DNA of 64,000 nucleotides, taken from NCBI RefSeq assembly GCF_900110075.1, contig NZ_FOCJ01000009.1:209763-273762 (forward strand), given 5' to 3'. Every line of letters begins with the position of its first letter. The stretch's first letter is position 1. This document shows positions 45,202 through 53,116 of the stretch, piece after piece. The notes beneath the pieces are model-generated. The model was not told the origin of the DNA. It was given only the letters and a program-made list of their open reading frames with translations, and ran no database searches. The stretch is from Paenibacillus sp. OV219. GTDB lineage: Bacteria > Bacillota > Bacilli > Paenibacillales > Paenibacillaceae. A program made the position numbers and the translations under genes.

Positions 45202-46273
45202 TCGAAATGACGGCATGAATTACGCGCCGGTATCCATCGTGAAGCCGTCGCCGGTGTGCGGCCCGGGCGAGTTTGTGTTCGCGGCAATGGCGCTTGATCA
45301 CGGCCACATCTATGGCATGACGAACGGTCTGCTAGAAGCAGGCGGTACGATCAAGTGGGTGTACGACGCGGATCCCGCGAAAGTCGAAGCATTCCGCAAA
45401 TCCTTTCCACAAGCGCAAGTCGCCCAGTCGCCAGAAGTTATTCTGGAAGATTCGGAGGTACGTCTCGTTGCAGCCGCAGCAGTTCCTTCCGAGCGTGGAG
45501 CGTTAGGTGTGAAGGTGATGAACCACGGCAAGGATTATTTTGTGGACAAAACGCCATTTACCTCGCTCGATCAGCTTGAAGCGGCGAAAGCGGCGGCAGC
45601 GTCCACTGGACGTAAATATATGGTCTACTATAGCGAACGGCTGCATGTGGAGAGCGCGATCTACGCAGGCAAGCTCATACAAGATGGCGCCATCGGACGC
45701 GTCCTGCAAGTGCTCGGCACAGGTCCGCACCGGCTGAATAAAGCGTCGCGCCCTGACTGGTTCTTCCGTAAAGAGCAGTACGGAGGCATTCTCTGCGATA
45801 TCGGCAGCCATCAGATCGAGCAGTTCCTGTCCTTTGCAGGCTGCAAGGACGCGACGGTTGCCCACAGCAAGGTTGCCAATTACAGCAACCCGGATTACCC
45901 GGAGCTGGAGGATTTTGGCGATGCGACGCTTGTTGGGGATAACGGAGCGACGAATTATTTTCGCGTGGACTGGTTCACTCCGAACGGTCTCGGCACATGG
46001 GGTGATGGCAGAACGACGATTCTCGGCACGGACGGCTACATTGAGCTGCGCAAGTATATCGATGTCGGACGCGAGAAGAGCGGCGATCACGTCTATCTCG
46101 TCAACCATGAAGGCGAGCACCATCTTTCCGTTGGCGGGCAGATCGGGTTTCCTTTCTTCGGCGAGCTAATCTTGGATTGCTTGAACCGCACAGAGAACGC
46201 GATGACGCAGGCGCATGCTTTCAAAGCGGCTGAACTTTGCCTGCTTGCTCAAAATAAAGCGATTCGCATCTAG
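45188..46273 (+). CDS. Gfo/Idh/MocA-family oxidoreductase, copy 2
   Basis: Second NAD(P)-dependent oxidoreductase of this operon, 361 residues. A short N-terminal extension precedes the dinucleotide fold (FVFAAMALDHGHIYGMTNGL); DYFVDKTPFTSLDQLEAAK replaces the usual EKP motif with DKTP; the later DIGSHQIEQFLSFAG carries the active-site His. The DKTP variant defines a known subgroup but the substrate cannot be inferred. Translation is probably coupled to the overlapping isomerase gene. Confidence 0.9.
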   Translation: MSLFNRNDGMNYAPVSIVKPSPVCGPGEFVFAAMALDHGHIYGMTNGLLEAGGTIKWVYDADPAKVEAFRKSFPQAQVAQSPEVILEDSEVRLVAAAAVPSERGALGVKVMNHGKDYFVDKTPFTSLDQLEAAKAAAASTGRKYMVYYSERLHVESAIYAGKLIQDGAIGRVLQVLGTGPHRLNKASRPDWFFRKEQYGGILCDIGSHQIEQFLSFAGCKDATVAHSKVANYSNPDYPELEDFGDATLVGDNGATNYFRVDWFTPNGLGTWGDGRTTILGTDGYIELRKYIDVGREKSGDHVYLVNHEGEHHLSVGGQIGFPFFGELILDCLNRTENAMTQAHAFKAAELCLLAQNKAIRI

Positions 46274-46346
46274 CAAAACATGTACTGAAAATGGGAGCGG
46301 CATGATAAAATCAGTTCATATGTACTTCAATATGGAGGGGAACTGT

Positions 46347-47216
46347 GTGCCGCTCACGATGCAATGGCAGCAGCCGATCGAGCTCATATACCGGAATGAT
46401 CATCCGATGCCTGGTGCTCAATTTCATTCGCATGCCTTCTATGAGCTGTATTATTTTCAAGAGGGCGAATGCAAATATTTGATCGGCGACAAGCTGATAA
46501 CGTTACAGCCTGGCGATTTGATTCTCATGCATGGCATGACGCTTCATTGTCCCAACCCGTCTCCGCATAAGCCTTACATTCGCACGATCATTCATATGGA
46601 TCCGGCCTACATACATAAAGTGCTTCAAGCGGATACCGCTGCGATGCTGCTTAGACCCTTCGAGGAGCTGCGCAATATTCGCATTTCGCTCAGCACGGAA
46701 GACCAAGCAGAGCTCGAGGGCTTGCTTGAAGAGATGAACCAGCTCTATAAGCGTAAAAGCGAGACAGGTGTGCGAACCGCCTATGACCGCTTCGTGCTGC
46801 GAGTCGTCGAGCTGCTGCATCTCGTTCGCGATTGGTGCAGCGAGCCGGCTTACGAGCGCGAGCATCGCTCTTTGAAGGAGCAGCATGTACAGAGTGTCAT
46901 CTCGTACTTGGAAGATCATTACCTGGAGGAGATCACGCTTGATCATATCGCAAGCGCGCTTCACCTCACCAAGCCGTACTTGTCCAATCTGTTCAAGGAT
47001 GTGACGGGTACGACCGTATTCAAATACTTATACAACCGGCGAATCAATCAGGCCAAAATGTTGTTTCGGCTCGAGCCCCGCCAGTCCGTATCGGAAGTGT
47101 GCCGCGCAGTCGGCTTTCACCATCTGGCTCATTTTAGCAGGTTGTTTAAGACGACGGTGGGTGCAAGTCCCGAGACGTACCGGAAGCGGATGCTCCTGCA
47201 CGTGACAGAGCATTAG
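46347..47216 (+). CDS. AraC-family regulator of the hexuronate operon
   Basis: Regulator of 289 residues with cupin (FHSHAFYELYYFQEGECKYL; LQPGDLILMHGMTLH) and AraC DNA-binding domain (ITLDHIASALHLTKPYLSNL; HFSRLFKTTVGASPETYRKR). GTG 46347 is chosen because GGAGGGG lies 6 bases upstream. ATG 46302 with GGGAG is an alternative that would add 15 residues. It lies inside the operon in the same direction, so autoregulation with the catabolic genes is likely. Confidence 0.9.
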   Translation: MPLTMQWQQPIELIYRNDHPMPGAQFHSHAFYELYYFQEGECKYLIGDKLITLQPGDLILMHGMTLHCPNPSPHKPYIRTIIHMDPAYIHKVLQADTAAMLLRPFEELRNIRISLSTEDQAELEGLLEEMNQLYKRKSETGVRTAYDRFVLRVVELLHLVRDWCSEPAYEREHRSLKEQHVQSVISYLEDHYLEEITLDHIASALHLTKPYLSNLFKDVTGTTVFKYLYNRRINQAKMLFRLEPRQSVSEVCRAVGFHHLAHFSRLFKTTVGASPETYRKRMLLHVTEH

Positions 47217-47270
47217 CTTAAGCACGGAGGCCTGTCTGCCCGCCGCCGGTTCCCATCGGAGGCGGTTATC

Positions 47271-48053
47271 ATCGCACAAGCAAGTTCATTATTTGATCTA
47301 ACCGGCCGCACTGCGGTCATTATTGGAGCTGCGAGTACACTCGGATGCGTCATGGCGCAGGCGCTCATCGATCACGGCGCGCACGCGGCGCTTGTCGTGC
47401 GTGATCCCGAGAAGTCGGAGCCGAAGCTGCGGGAGCTCCTGGCAACGGGCCGCGCCACGCTGTTCCAGGCAGACGCCGCTGTGAAGGCGGATCTCGAGCG
47501 TGTCCTCGGCGAGATCATCAAATGGTCGCCATCGGGGCAGGCGAATATTCTGCTACATACGGCAGGCACGAACAGCGCGACCCCATTCTTCGAGATTACC
47601 GAAGAGGAATGGGACCGCATTATGGACGTCAACGCGAAGAGCGTCATGCTCGCCTGCCAAGTGTTCGGCAGGTCGATGATTGACGCCGGCGCAGGCGGCA
47701 GCATTATTACGATCAGCTCGGTCTCGTCAGGACCGCCGCTGTCGCGTGTCTTCACTTATTCGGCGTCGAAGCATGCCGTGAACAGCATGACGCAGTTTCT
47801 GGCGTGCGAGTTCGCGCCACACGGGATCCGCGTCAACGCCATCGTGCCGGGGTTCTTCCCGGCGGAGCAGAATCGCGCGATTCTGTCCGAGGAGCGGGTA
47901 AACAGCATTATGGGACATATGCCGATGAAGCGCTTCGGCGATCCGAAGGAGCTGCAAGGCGCGGCCGTCTGGCTTGCTTCCGATGCGGCGTCCAGCTACG
48001 TAACCGGCTCGCTCATTCGAGTGGATGGCGGCTACGGCGCAATGACCATATAA
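47271..48053 (+). CDS. uxuB: SDR-family D-mannonate oxidoreductase-like protein (UxuB-like), start unclear
   Basis: Short-chain dehydrogenase, about 260 residues. The Rossmann part SLFDLTGRTAVIIGAAS is encoded from about 47283, upstream of the first in-frame ATG (47352). Catalytic residues include SSVSS and YSASK. PGFFPAEQNR and HMPMKRFGDPKEL are like Firmicute UxuB (fructuronate reductase). Between the ribosome-binding GGAGGCGG (47258-47265) and the conserved region there is no ATG, GTG or TTG in frame; ATC at 47271 is best placed. So it either uses a rare start or has lost its start codon. With uxuA it would complete fructuronate to 2-keto-3-deoxygluconate. Confidence 0.7.
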   Translation: MAQASSLFDLTGRTAVIIGAASTLGCVMAQALIDHGAHAALVVRDPEKSEPKLRELLATGRATLFQADAAVKADLERVLGEIIKWSPSGQANILLHTAGTNSATPFFEITEEEWDRIMDVNAKSVMLACQVFGRSMIDAGAGGSIITISSVSSGPPLSRVFTYSASKHAVNSMTQFLACEFAPHGIRVNAIVPGFFPAEQNRAILSEERVNSIMGHMPMKRFGDPKELQGAAVWLASDAASSYVTGSLIRVDGGYGAMTI

Positions 48054-48064
48054 GCTGAGCGTTC

Positions 48065-48108
48065 GGCTCGTTTCTGCTGCAAAGCAGAAGCGGGCCGGTT
48101 TTTTTTGT
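48065..48108 (+). terminator. Terminator of the hexuronate operon
   Basis: A 14-bp stem with wobbles (48065-48078 with 48083-48096), loop GCAA, then GG and eight T. Confidence 0.9.
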
Positions 48109-48116
48109 AGGGGCAG

Positions 48117-48142
48117 TGAACAATTCGGCATACCTGTACGTC
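48117..48142 (+). promoter_or_regulatory. Probable ECF (SigY-type) autoregulatory promoter
   Basis: TGAAC at 48117-48121 and CGTC at 48139-48142 are separated by 17 bases. This is the general form of ECF promoters and of the SigY promoter in B. subtilis. It lies about 70 bases before the sigma-factor start, so the operon probably drives itself. Confidence 0.65.
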
Positions 48143-48212
48143 ATATTGGGGACAACGAAGTTAATGAGCTTGAGACGATAGAACAAGTAAGGGAAAGAGA
48201 AGGAGCTGGGGC

Positions 48213-48755
48213 ATGAACACAGTACAGCCGCCAGTCGAAGACGAGCAGCTGATTAGGCGCGCGGTTCGCGGCGACGAGCATGCGCTAGCTAGTCTACTGC
48301 ACAGCCACTATCCGATGCTGTACCGATACATGCTGAAGGTAACGATGAACAAGGCGCTAACGGAAGATTTGGTGCAGGATACGATGCTGAGGGCGATTGA
48401 GCGCATTCGCAGCTTTCAGAGCAGAAGCAAGTTTTCGACATGGCTCATTTCGATAGCAACAAGGCGGTACTTGGATGAGATGCGCAAGCAGCATCGGGAG
48501 AAGAAATGGCAGACCGAGGAGCAGGCGCTGCATGCGATTCGGTTCGATGCGGCGATGCAGCAGCACGATTGGCCGGATGCCCTAGATGCGCTCGGCGCGC
48601 TGTCTTATGAAATCCGGGTGCCGATTCTGCTGAAATATTATTACGGCTACGCCTACGAGGAGATAGCCGCATGGCTCGAAATTCCGGTCGGGACCGTGAA
48701 GTCCAGACTGCATAACGGATTGAAGCAATTGAGGAAGGAGCTGGGCGACGAATGA
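48213..48755 (+). CDS. sigY: ECF sigma factor SigY
   Basis: Extracytoplasmic-function sigma factor, 180 residues. Region 2 reads LTEDLVQDTMLRAIERIRSF then KFSTWLISIATRRYLDEMRK. Region 4 reads LSYEIRVPILLKYYYGYAYE followed by EIAAWLEIPVGTVKSRLHNG. AAGGAGCTGGGGC precedes the ATG. The identity as SigY rests chiefly on gene order: sigma gene, three small membrane proteins, ABC ATPase and ABC permease, as in sigY-yxlCDEFG of B. subtilis. Its stop overlaps the next start. Confidence 0.88.
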   Translation: MNTVQPPVEDEQLIRRAVRGDEHALASLLHSHYPMLYRYMLKVTMNKALTEDLVQDTMLRAIERIRSFQSRSKFSTWLISIATRRYLDEMRKQHREKKWQTEEQALHAIRFDAAMQQHDWPDALDALGALSYEIRVPILLKYYYGYAYEEIAAWLEIPVGTVKSRLHNGLKQLRKELGDE

Positions 48756-49150
48756 GATATCCCGAAGATTTGAATCGTTCGAAGCGAATACAGGCGCAGG
48801 AGCAAGAACAAGAGCAAGAACAAGCGCTCGAAAAAGATTACCGCGAGCTGCTTGACCCTCACATCGAGCAGTGGGATCAGTCCATCACACCGCCGAACCC
48901 GCCTTCGCTTGCCACGCTAACTGCGCTTGCCCGCGAGCATAATAAGGCGTTGCGGCAGCGATACTGGAAGGAACTGGCGCTGCTCTGGCTTATCGGCGCG
49001 CTGGTGCTGAGCGGGCTGCTGCTGCTCTGGCAGAGCAGCATTATCCTATTCGCAATCGTGCAAGGAACAGCTTTAGTGGCGGCAATCGCCTTCTTGGCCG
49101 TGAGCGGCATAAATCGCAGAGAGAGGCGGCGACGCCAATGGCAGGAATGA
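48752..49150 (+). CDS. yxlC: YxlC-like membrane protein, probable anti-SigY factor
   Basis: A 132-residue protein with a Gln/Glu-rich charged N-terminal region (QAQEQEQEQEQALEKDY), a cytoplasmic segment (SLATLTALAREHNKALRQRY) and two membrane helices (LALLWLIGALVLSGLLLLW; LFAIVQGTALVAAIAFLAV). In B. subtilis YxlC together with YxlD restrains SigY. Position immediately after sigY with ATGA overlap and this topology support the same role. The QE repeat may vary in length by slippage. Confidence 0.78.
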   Translation: MRYPEDLNRSKRIQAQEQEQEQEQALEKDYRELLDPHIEQWDQSITPPNPPSLATLTALAREHNKALRQRYWKELALLWLIGALVLSGLLLLWQSSIILFAIVQGTALVAAIAFLAVSGINRRERRRRQWQE

Positions 49151-49350
49151 AGCTCGTCCTTCTTATCGCTGGAGCCGCGATTGTTCTGATCGCCCAGTCC
49201 TCCTGGCTGTTCACGGATGCGCGGAAGCATAGCAGATATCCATGGTTCTGGGGGATATGGGGACTCATCCAGTGTCCGATGCCGCTGCTGTTCTATCTGT
49301 TAATCGTTCGGGTAGATTGGAGCCAATATCGCAAGAGAAAGGGGAGCTAG
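49138..49350 (+). CDS. yxlD: YxlD-like small membrane protein
   Basis: A 70-residue protein with two hydrophobic helices (KLVLLIAGAAIVLIAQSSWL; IWGLIQCPMPLLFYLLIVRV) joined by a basic-aromatic loop (TDARKHSRYPWFWG). It overlaps the YxlC-like gene by 13 bases. YxlD is part of the negative control of SigY in Bacillus. ATG 49147 is an alternative start three codons in. Confidence 0.75.
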   Translation: MAGMKLVLLIAGAAIVLIAQSSWLFTDARKHSRYPWFWGIWGLIQCPMPLLFYLLIVRVDWSQYRKRKGS

Positions 49351-49353
49351 AAG

Positions 49354-49557
49354 ATGGATCAACTTACAACAAATCAGCTGCTGTCGATTATTTTGCCGTT
49401 TGCAATCGTCCAGCTTGTTCTTATGATCACAGCAATCGTCGTATGTGCTCGAGCTGAACAAACTAGAGGGTCCAAATGGATGTGGATTCTGATCATCGTG
49501 CTGTTCAATATTGTCGGATCTATCTTGTTCTTCCTCATTGGAAGAAAGCAAACGTAG
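49354..49557 (+). CDS. yxlE: YxlE-like small membrane protein (PLDc_N-type)
   Basis: A 67-residue protein with two hydrophobic helices (LLSIILPFAIVQLVLMITAI; WMWILIIVLFNIVGSILFFL) and a short loop, like the phospholipase D N-terminal membrane module and YxlE of Bacillus. GGGGAGC precedes the ATG. Co-transcribed with sigY. Its contribution to SigY control or to the ABC exporter is unknown. Confidence 0.75.
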   Translation: MDQLTTNQLLSIILPFAIVQLVLMITAIVVCARAEQTRGSKWMWILIIVLFNIVGSILFFLIGRKQT

Positions 49558-49574
49558 GGAAGGGTGCGACAGCG

Positions 49575-50540
49575 ATGGAGATGGAGAAGCTTCTCGAGGT
49601 TCATAACCTCAGCAAACAGTTCGGCAATAGCTCTACTAAAGCTCTGCAGGACGTATCCTTCTCGCTAGGCGAAGGGCGCTGCACAGCTCTGCTTGGACCG
49701 AACGGCGCTGGCAAAACAACGACGATTCGTATGCTGACCGGACTGCTCATGCCTACGTCCGGAACGATCCGCATCCAGGGCGTACAGCCGGGAGCGGATC
49801 ATCGCGGGCTGATCGGATACTTGCCGCAGACGCCTGCTTTTCACGGTTGGATGAGCGGCTTGGAATTTGTCCAATATGCGGCTGAGCTGTGCGGCATGGG
49901 AAGAAGGGATGCGGTGCAGCGAAGTGCCGAGCTGCTCGAGCGAGTCGGCATTGGGGCAGCCGGTAAACGGCGTATTGCCGGCTACTCCGGCGGCATGAAG
50001 CAGCGTCTCTGCCTTGCGCAGGCACTCATCCACAGACCGAAGCTGCTTATTCTGGACGAGCCTGTGTCCGCGTTGGACCCGATCGGACGGCGCGATGTAA
50101 TGGAACTGCTCGGCGAGTTGAAGCAGGAGACGACGATTCTATTCTCTACGCATGTGCTGCATGATGCGGAGGAGCTGTGCGATGATGTGCTCATTATGGA
50201 AAGTGGTCGTATCGCGCTTCAAGGACAGCTGAGTGAGATCCGCGCGGCGAATCGTGACCCGGTTCTGCTGCTCGAAATTGAGAACGAGGCAGGCTCAGAT
50301 GCTCGCGAGGCATTGGCGAAATGGCTGCAGGCACTAGCAAAGCAAGCAGATTCATGCATAATTCGTTTCGAGATAGATCCGCTTAACAGCTGTGCAGCTA
50401 AGCTGATCGTTCATGACAGGAGTGAAGCGAGACGCATCGTGCTAGAGCAGCTGTTAGAGCTGAACCTCCCGGTCACGAAGCTGGAAATCGGCTATTCAAC
50501 ATTGGAGGATCTCTTCATGAAGGTGGTGAACCGAGGATGA
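49575..50540 (+). CDS. yxlF: ABC transporter ATP-binding protein of the SigY operon (YxlF-like)
   Basis: ATPase of an ABC-2-type transporter, 321 residues from ATG 49575. Walker A LGPNGAGKTTTIRM, signature YSGGMKQRLCLAQAL, Walker B LLILDEPVSALDP and the H-loop FSTHVLHDAEEL are present. A C-terminal extension of about 100 residues (from VLLLEIENEA) is usual in this class. The ribosome binding site GGAAGGG lies about 10 bases upstream. It overlaps the permease gene by four bases. The transported substrate is unknown. Confidence 0.93.
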   Translation: MEMEKLLEVHNLSKQFGNSSTKALQDVSFSLGEGRCTALLGPNGAGKTTTIRMLTGLLMPTSGTIRIQGVQPGADHRGLIGYLPQTPAFHGWMSGLEFVQYAAELCGMGRRDAVQRSAELLERVGIGAAGKRRIAGYSGGMKQRLCLAQALIHRPKLLILDEPVSALDPIGRRDVMELLGELKQETTILFSTHVLHDAEELCDDVLIMESGRIALQGQLSEIRAANRDPVLLLEIENEAGSDAREALAKWLQALAKQADSCIIRFEIDPLNSCAAKLIVHDRSEARRIVLEQLLELNLPVTKLEIGYSTLEDLFMKVVNRG

Positions 50541-51334
50541 AGAAAGGGTTAAGGCAGTGGTTTGTTCTATACCGCAAAGAACAGCTGGAACTGTTCCGCA
50601 GCTATAAGCTGCTCTGGGTGCCGCTAGTGTTTATTCTGTATGGCGCGATGCAGCCGGTGATGTCTTATTTTCTGCCTGACATACTTGCTCATGCCGGGAA
50701 CTTGCCTCCTGGGGCGGTCATTTCCATTCCGAAGCCATCGGCTTCCGAAGTGATGGCCCAGACACTGGGGCAGTTTAATACGATCGGCGTCCTTATTCTG
50801 TCGCTCTCGGTCATGGGCATCATCTCTGCCGAGCGAACAAGCGGACTTACAAGCATGATTCTCGTCAAGCCAGTCTCTTATTTCTCTTTCGTTACGGCCA
50901 AATGGGCAGCAATGACGCTGCTCGTCATCACCGCCTTTGCGGGAGGCTTTGGCGCTGCGCTGTACTATACGACGGTATTATTCCATTCCGTCGATTGGCA
51001 GTACAGCCTGTACGCCTACCTCCTGTTCAGCCTCTGGCTCTGCCTCGCTGGATCGCTGACGTTATTCTTCAGCTCATGGCTGCGAAGCGGAGCGGCTGCA
51101 GCGGGTTGCGCACTTGGCGTGGCGGCAATGCTCGCGCTAACGGCTTCTGCATTTCCTCATGAACTCGCTTTTAGCCCAGGAATGCTGCCGCATTTAGCGT
51201 ATTCGCAATATGACCCTGCAGCAAGTGAGGAGCCTCTCGCGGCAAGCGTCGTAACTACGCTTGTACTCATCCTCGCGCTGCTTACCGCTGCATCCGCGCT
51301 GCTTCGCAAACGGCCTTCCCTTGATGCCCTCTAG
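50537..51334 (+). CDS. yxlG: ABC-2 type permease of the SigY operon (YxlG-like)
   Basis: Membrane protein of 265 residues with about six hydrophobic segments: an N-terminal one near LLWVPLVFILYGAMQPVM, then FNTIGVLILSLSVMGIISAE, AAMTLLVITAFAGGFGAALY, the LYAYLLFSLWLCLAGSLTLF region and a C-terminal VVTTLVLILALLTAASALL. An extracellular loop follows the first helix. ISAERTSGLTSMILVKPVSY is a recurrent ABC-2 permease motif. It is the last gene of the SigY operon. Confidence 0.9.
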   Translation: MKKGLRQWFVLYRKEQLELFRSYKLLWVPLVFILYGAMQPVMSYFLPDILAHAGNLPPGAVISIPKPSASEVMAQTLGQFNTIGVLILSLSVMGIISAERTSGLTSMILVKPVSYFSFVTAKWAAMTLLVITAFAGGFGAALYYTTVLFHSVDWQYSLYAYLLFSLWLCLAGSLTLFFSSWLRSGAAAAGCALGVAAMLALTASAFPHELAFSPGMLPHLAYSQYDPAASEEPLAASVVTTLVLILALLTAASALLRKRPSLDAL

Positions 51335-51422
51335 TAAACTCTCTCTATTGGACTTCAACCCTATTTTTTAGTAGGATAGAAGGAGATAGAGTTTCGGCAA
51401 AAGGTGACGGGAGTGGTTGTAC

Positions 51423-51803
51423 ATGTTTAAGCTAGGCCAGCGTGTTGTAATTATGTCGGACCTTTTTGAACAAGGGCTTCCGGTAGGGGAATATGGCTAT
51501 ATCATCGCGTATGACCGTAATGCGGACAACGTGTTCGACTATGTAATTCGGGTTCCGAAAGCGAACCGTAATTTTTACGTGCCTACTGCGGATGTGGAGC
51601 TTGAGGAAGTGCTGGTGCGGCTTGAGGTGGATCGTTTGGAGCGGGAAGCGCTTATCGACTTTGCACTGGCTACGCATAATGAGGAGCTGTTTAAGCGCAT
51701 TATGAACGGTGACCTCGAGGATGCCGAAGAGGAAGACGCGGAAGGCGAGCCTCAGACACGGGAAGAGTTTATTCGCCAAGTGCATTTGAAGGCTTGGATT
51801 TAA
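51423..51803 (+). CDS. Conserved protein of unknown function
   Basis: A 126-residue protein starting at ATG 51423 (GGGAG 9 bases upstream; TTG 51417 also in frame). The first 65 residues look like a small beta-barrel (FKLGQRVVIMSDL; GEYGYIIAYDRNADNVFDYV then IRVPKANRNFYVPTADVELE), followed by helices (RLEREALIDFALATHNEELF) and an acidic stretch (DLEDAEEEDAEGEP). No catalytic motif is evident. Similar proteins seem usual in Paenibacillaceae, but I cannot assign a function. It is a single gene with a terminator shared with the desaturase. Confidence 0.78.
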   Translation: MFKLGQRVVIMSDLFEQGLPVGEYGYIIAYDRNADNVFDYVIRVPKANRNFYVPTADVELEEVLVRLEVDRLEREALIDFALATHNEELFKRIMNGDLEDAEEEDAEGEPQTREEFIRQVHLKAWI

Positions 51804-51813
51804 CAGACTAATG

Positions 51814-51851
51814 AAAAGGCTGATGCTGGGATTAACCAGTGTCAGCCTTTT
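51814..51851. terminator. Bidirectional terminator
   Basis: A 15-bp stem (51815-51829 with 51836-51850) is flanked by AAAA on the left and TTTTTT on the right, so it can serve both the gene to the left and the minus-strand desaturase gene to the right. Confidence 0.88.
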
Positions 51852-51856
51852 TTACG

Positions 51857-52927
51857 CTATGCGCCTTTCGCATCCCGTTCAATACGATCAGCAAAATCTC
51901 GATACTTCGTCACCACATGTGTCGGTTCCTTACGGATTCGCCATAACGCGGAGACCGCCTCGCGAACAGCTGCTGAGAAGCTAGGGGCTGCGGCAGGACA
52001 ATCCTGCTTAATCTCTTCATGAAGCTTCGGCAAATTGTAATAGGGAACCATCGGGAACATATGGTGCTCCATATGGTAGTTCATGTTCGTGTACAGAAAC
52101 CGGAGAATCGGATTCGTATAGAAGGTTCGGCAGCAGAGCCGGTGATCTAGTTTGTCTTCGTACAGTCCCATATGCTGCGTTACATTCAACACAGTCATGA
52201 GGAAGGACCCGTAGTAAGCTGGTAATCCGATGAACATTAGCGGCAGAATGCTGTGTAGATAGAAACAAAGCCCGATCATGACTACAAACACACCGATGAA
52301 TATACGTGCTTCCCAGCGGAGCTTACCGTACTGGCTTTCCGGTATGAGTTCTTTCTCATCCTTGTTCAGATGGCCGATGGCGTGCAGGAACAATGTTTTC
52401 GGCGTATTCCCCTTCACATCTTCAATCCGAAAAGCTGACCGGATCAGTTGGCTAAACTTCGGTGGGCGAGGGGCCATAATTTCCGGATCGCTGCCGACGA
52501 TGTACGTGTCCGTATGATGCCGCACATGACTCCACCGGAAGTTCGTCGCTTGCACGAGGATGAGGAACGAAGTGAACTGATAGACCACTTCATTGGGCCA
52601 GCCGGTTTTGAATGGTGTTCCGTGACTGTATTCATGCCATTTGGATACCGAACCAACGAAGTAAACCGTGCCGTATAAGGCAAAAGCGGGGATGGCCCAC
52701 CATGTGCCCCATGATAGATACGCGAGATAACCAGTCCCTACAATAGCGGCAAGATAGAGCAAAATATCTCGCAGTGCAGGACCGTTTCGTCTGACCATGA
52801 GCTCCTTCAACCGTTTCCTCGGAATTGCACATTTGTACCAATCGGCAGACACAAGCCCTTTCTCCATGGCATGGAACCGCTCGGGACCTGTAATACTATA
52901 ATCTCGTTTTGCAGCAGCATCACTCAT
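51857..52927 (-). CDS. Membrane fatty acid desaturase
   Basis: Di-iron membrane desaturase, 356 residues from ATG 52927 (AAGGAGCGGAGC upstream; 36 earlier in-frame codons were rejected). The three histidine boxes are HEYSH (98-102), HVRHH (134-138) and, near the C-terminus, HMEHH. Hydrophobic blocks flank them (YLAAIVGTGYLAYLSWGTWW; FIGVFVVMIGLCFYLHSIL). It would insert double bonds into acyl chains, probably of membrane lipids, and could serve cold adaptation; no two-component regulator is adjacent. Confidence 0.9.
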   Translation of the reverse strand: MSDAAAKRDYSITGPERFHAMEKGLVSADWYKCAIPRKRLKELMVRRNGPALRDILLYLAAIVGTGYLAYLSWGTWWAIPAFALYGTVYFVGSVSKWHEYSHGTPFKTGWPNEVVYQFTSFLILVQATNFRWSHVRHHTDTYIVGSDPEIMAPRPPKFSQLIRSAFRIEDVKGNTPKTLFLHAIGHLNKDEKELIPESQYGKLRWEARIFIGVFVVMIGLCFYLHSILPLMFIGLPAYYGSFLMTVLNVTQHMGLYEDKLDHRLCCRTFYTNPILRFLYTNMNYHMEHHMFPMVPYYNLPKLHEEIKQDCPAAAPSFSAAVREAVSALWRIRKEPTHVVTKYRDFADRIERDAKGA

Positions 52928-53050
52928 CGGATTGCTCCGCTCCTTATCAGCTATAATGGTATCGCTTACTTCATAGTGTAAGGGAATAGGTATGCGTACG
53001 GCTTTCCGGAAATTATGAGAGAGGATTTGACACATAAATCGTCTACTCGA

Positions 53051-53093
53051 AAATAAAAAAACCGCCCTCCTGCCATAAAGACAGGGGAACGGT
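53051..53093 (-). terminator. Terminator of the secreted repeat protein gene
   Basis: Stem 53082-53093 pairs with 53061-53072 on the minus strand with two mismatches, followed by seven T. Confidence 0.8.
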
Positions 53094-53116
53094 CGTTTCT
53101 TAAGTATGGTCCTTGA

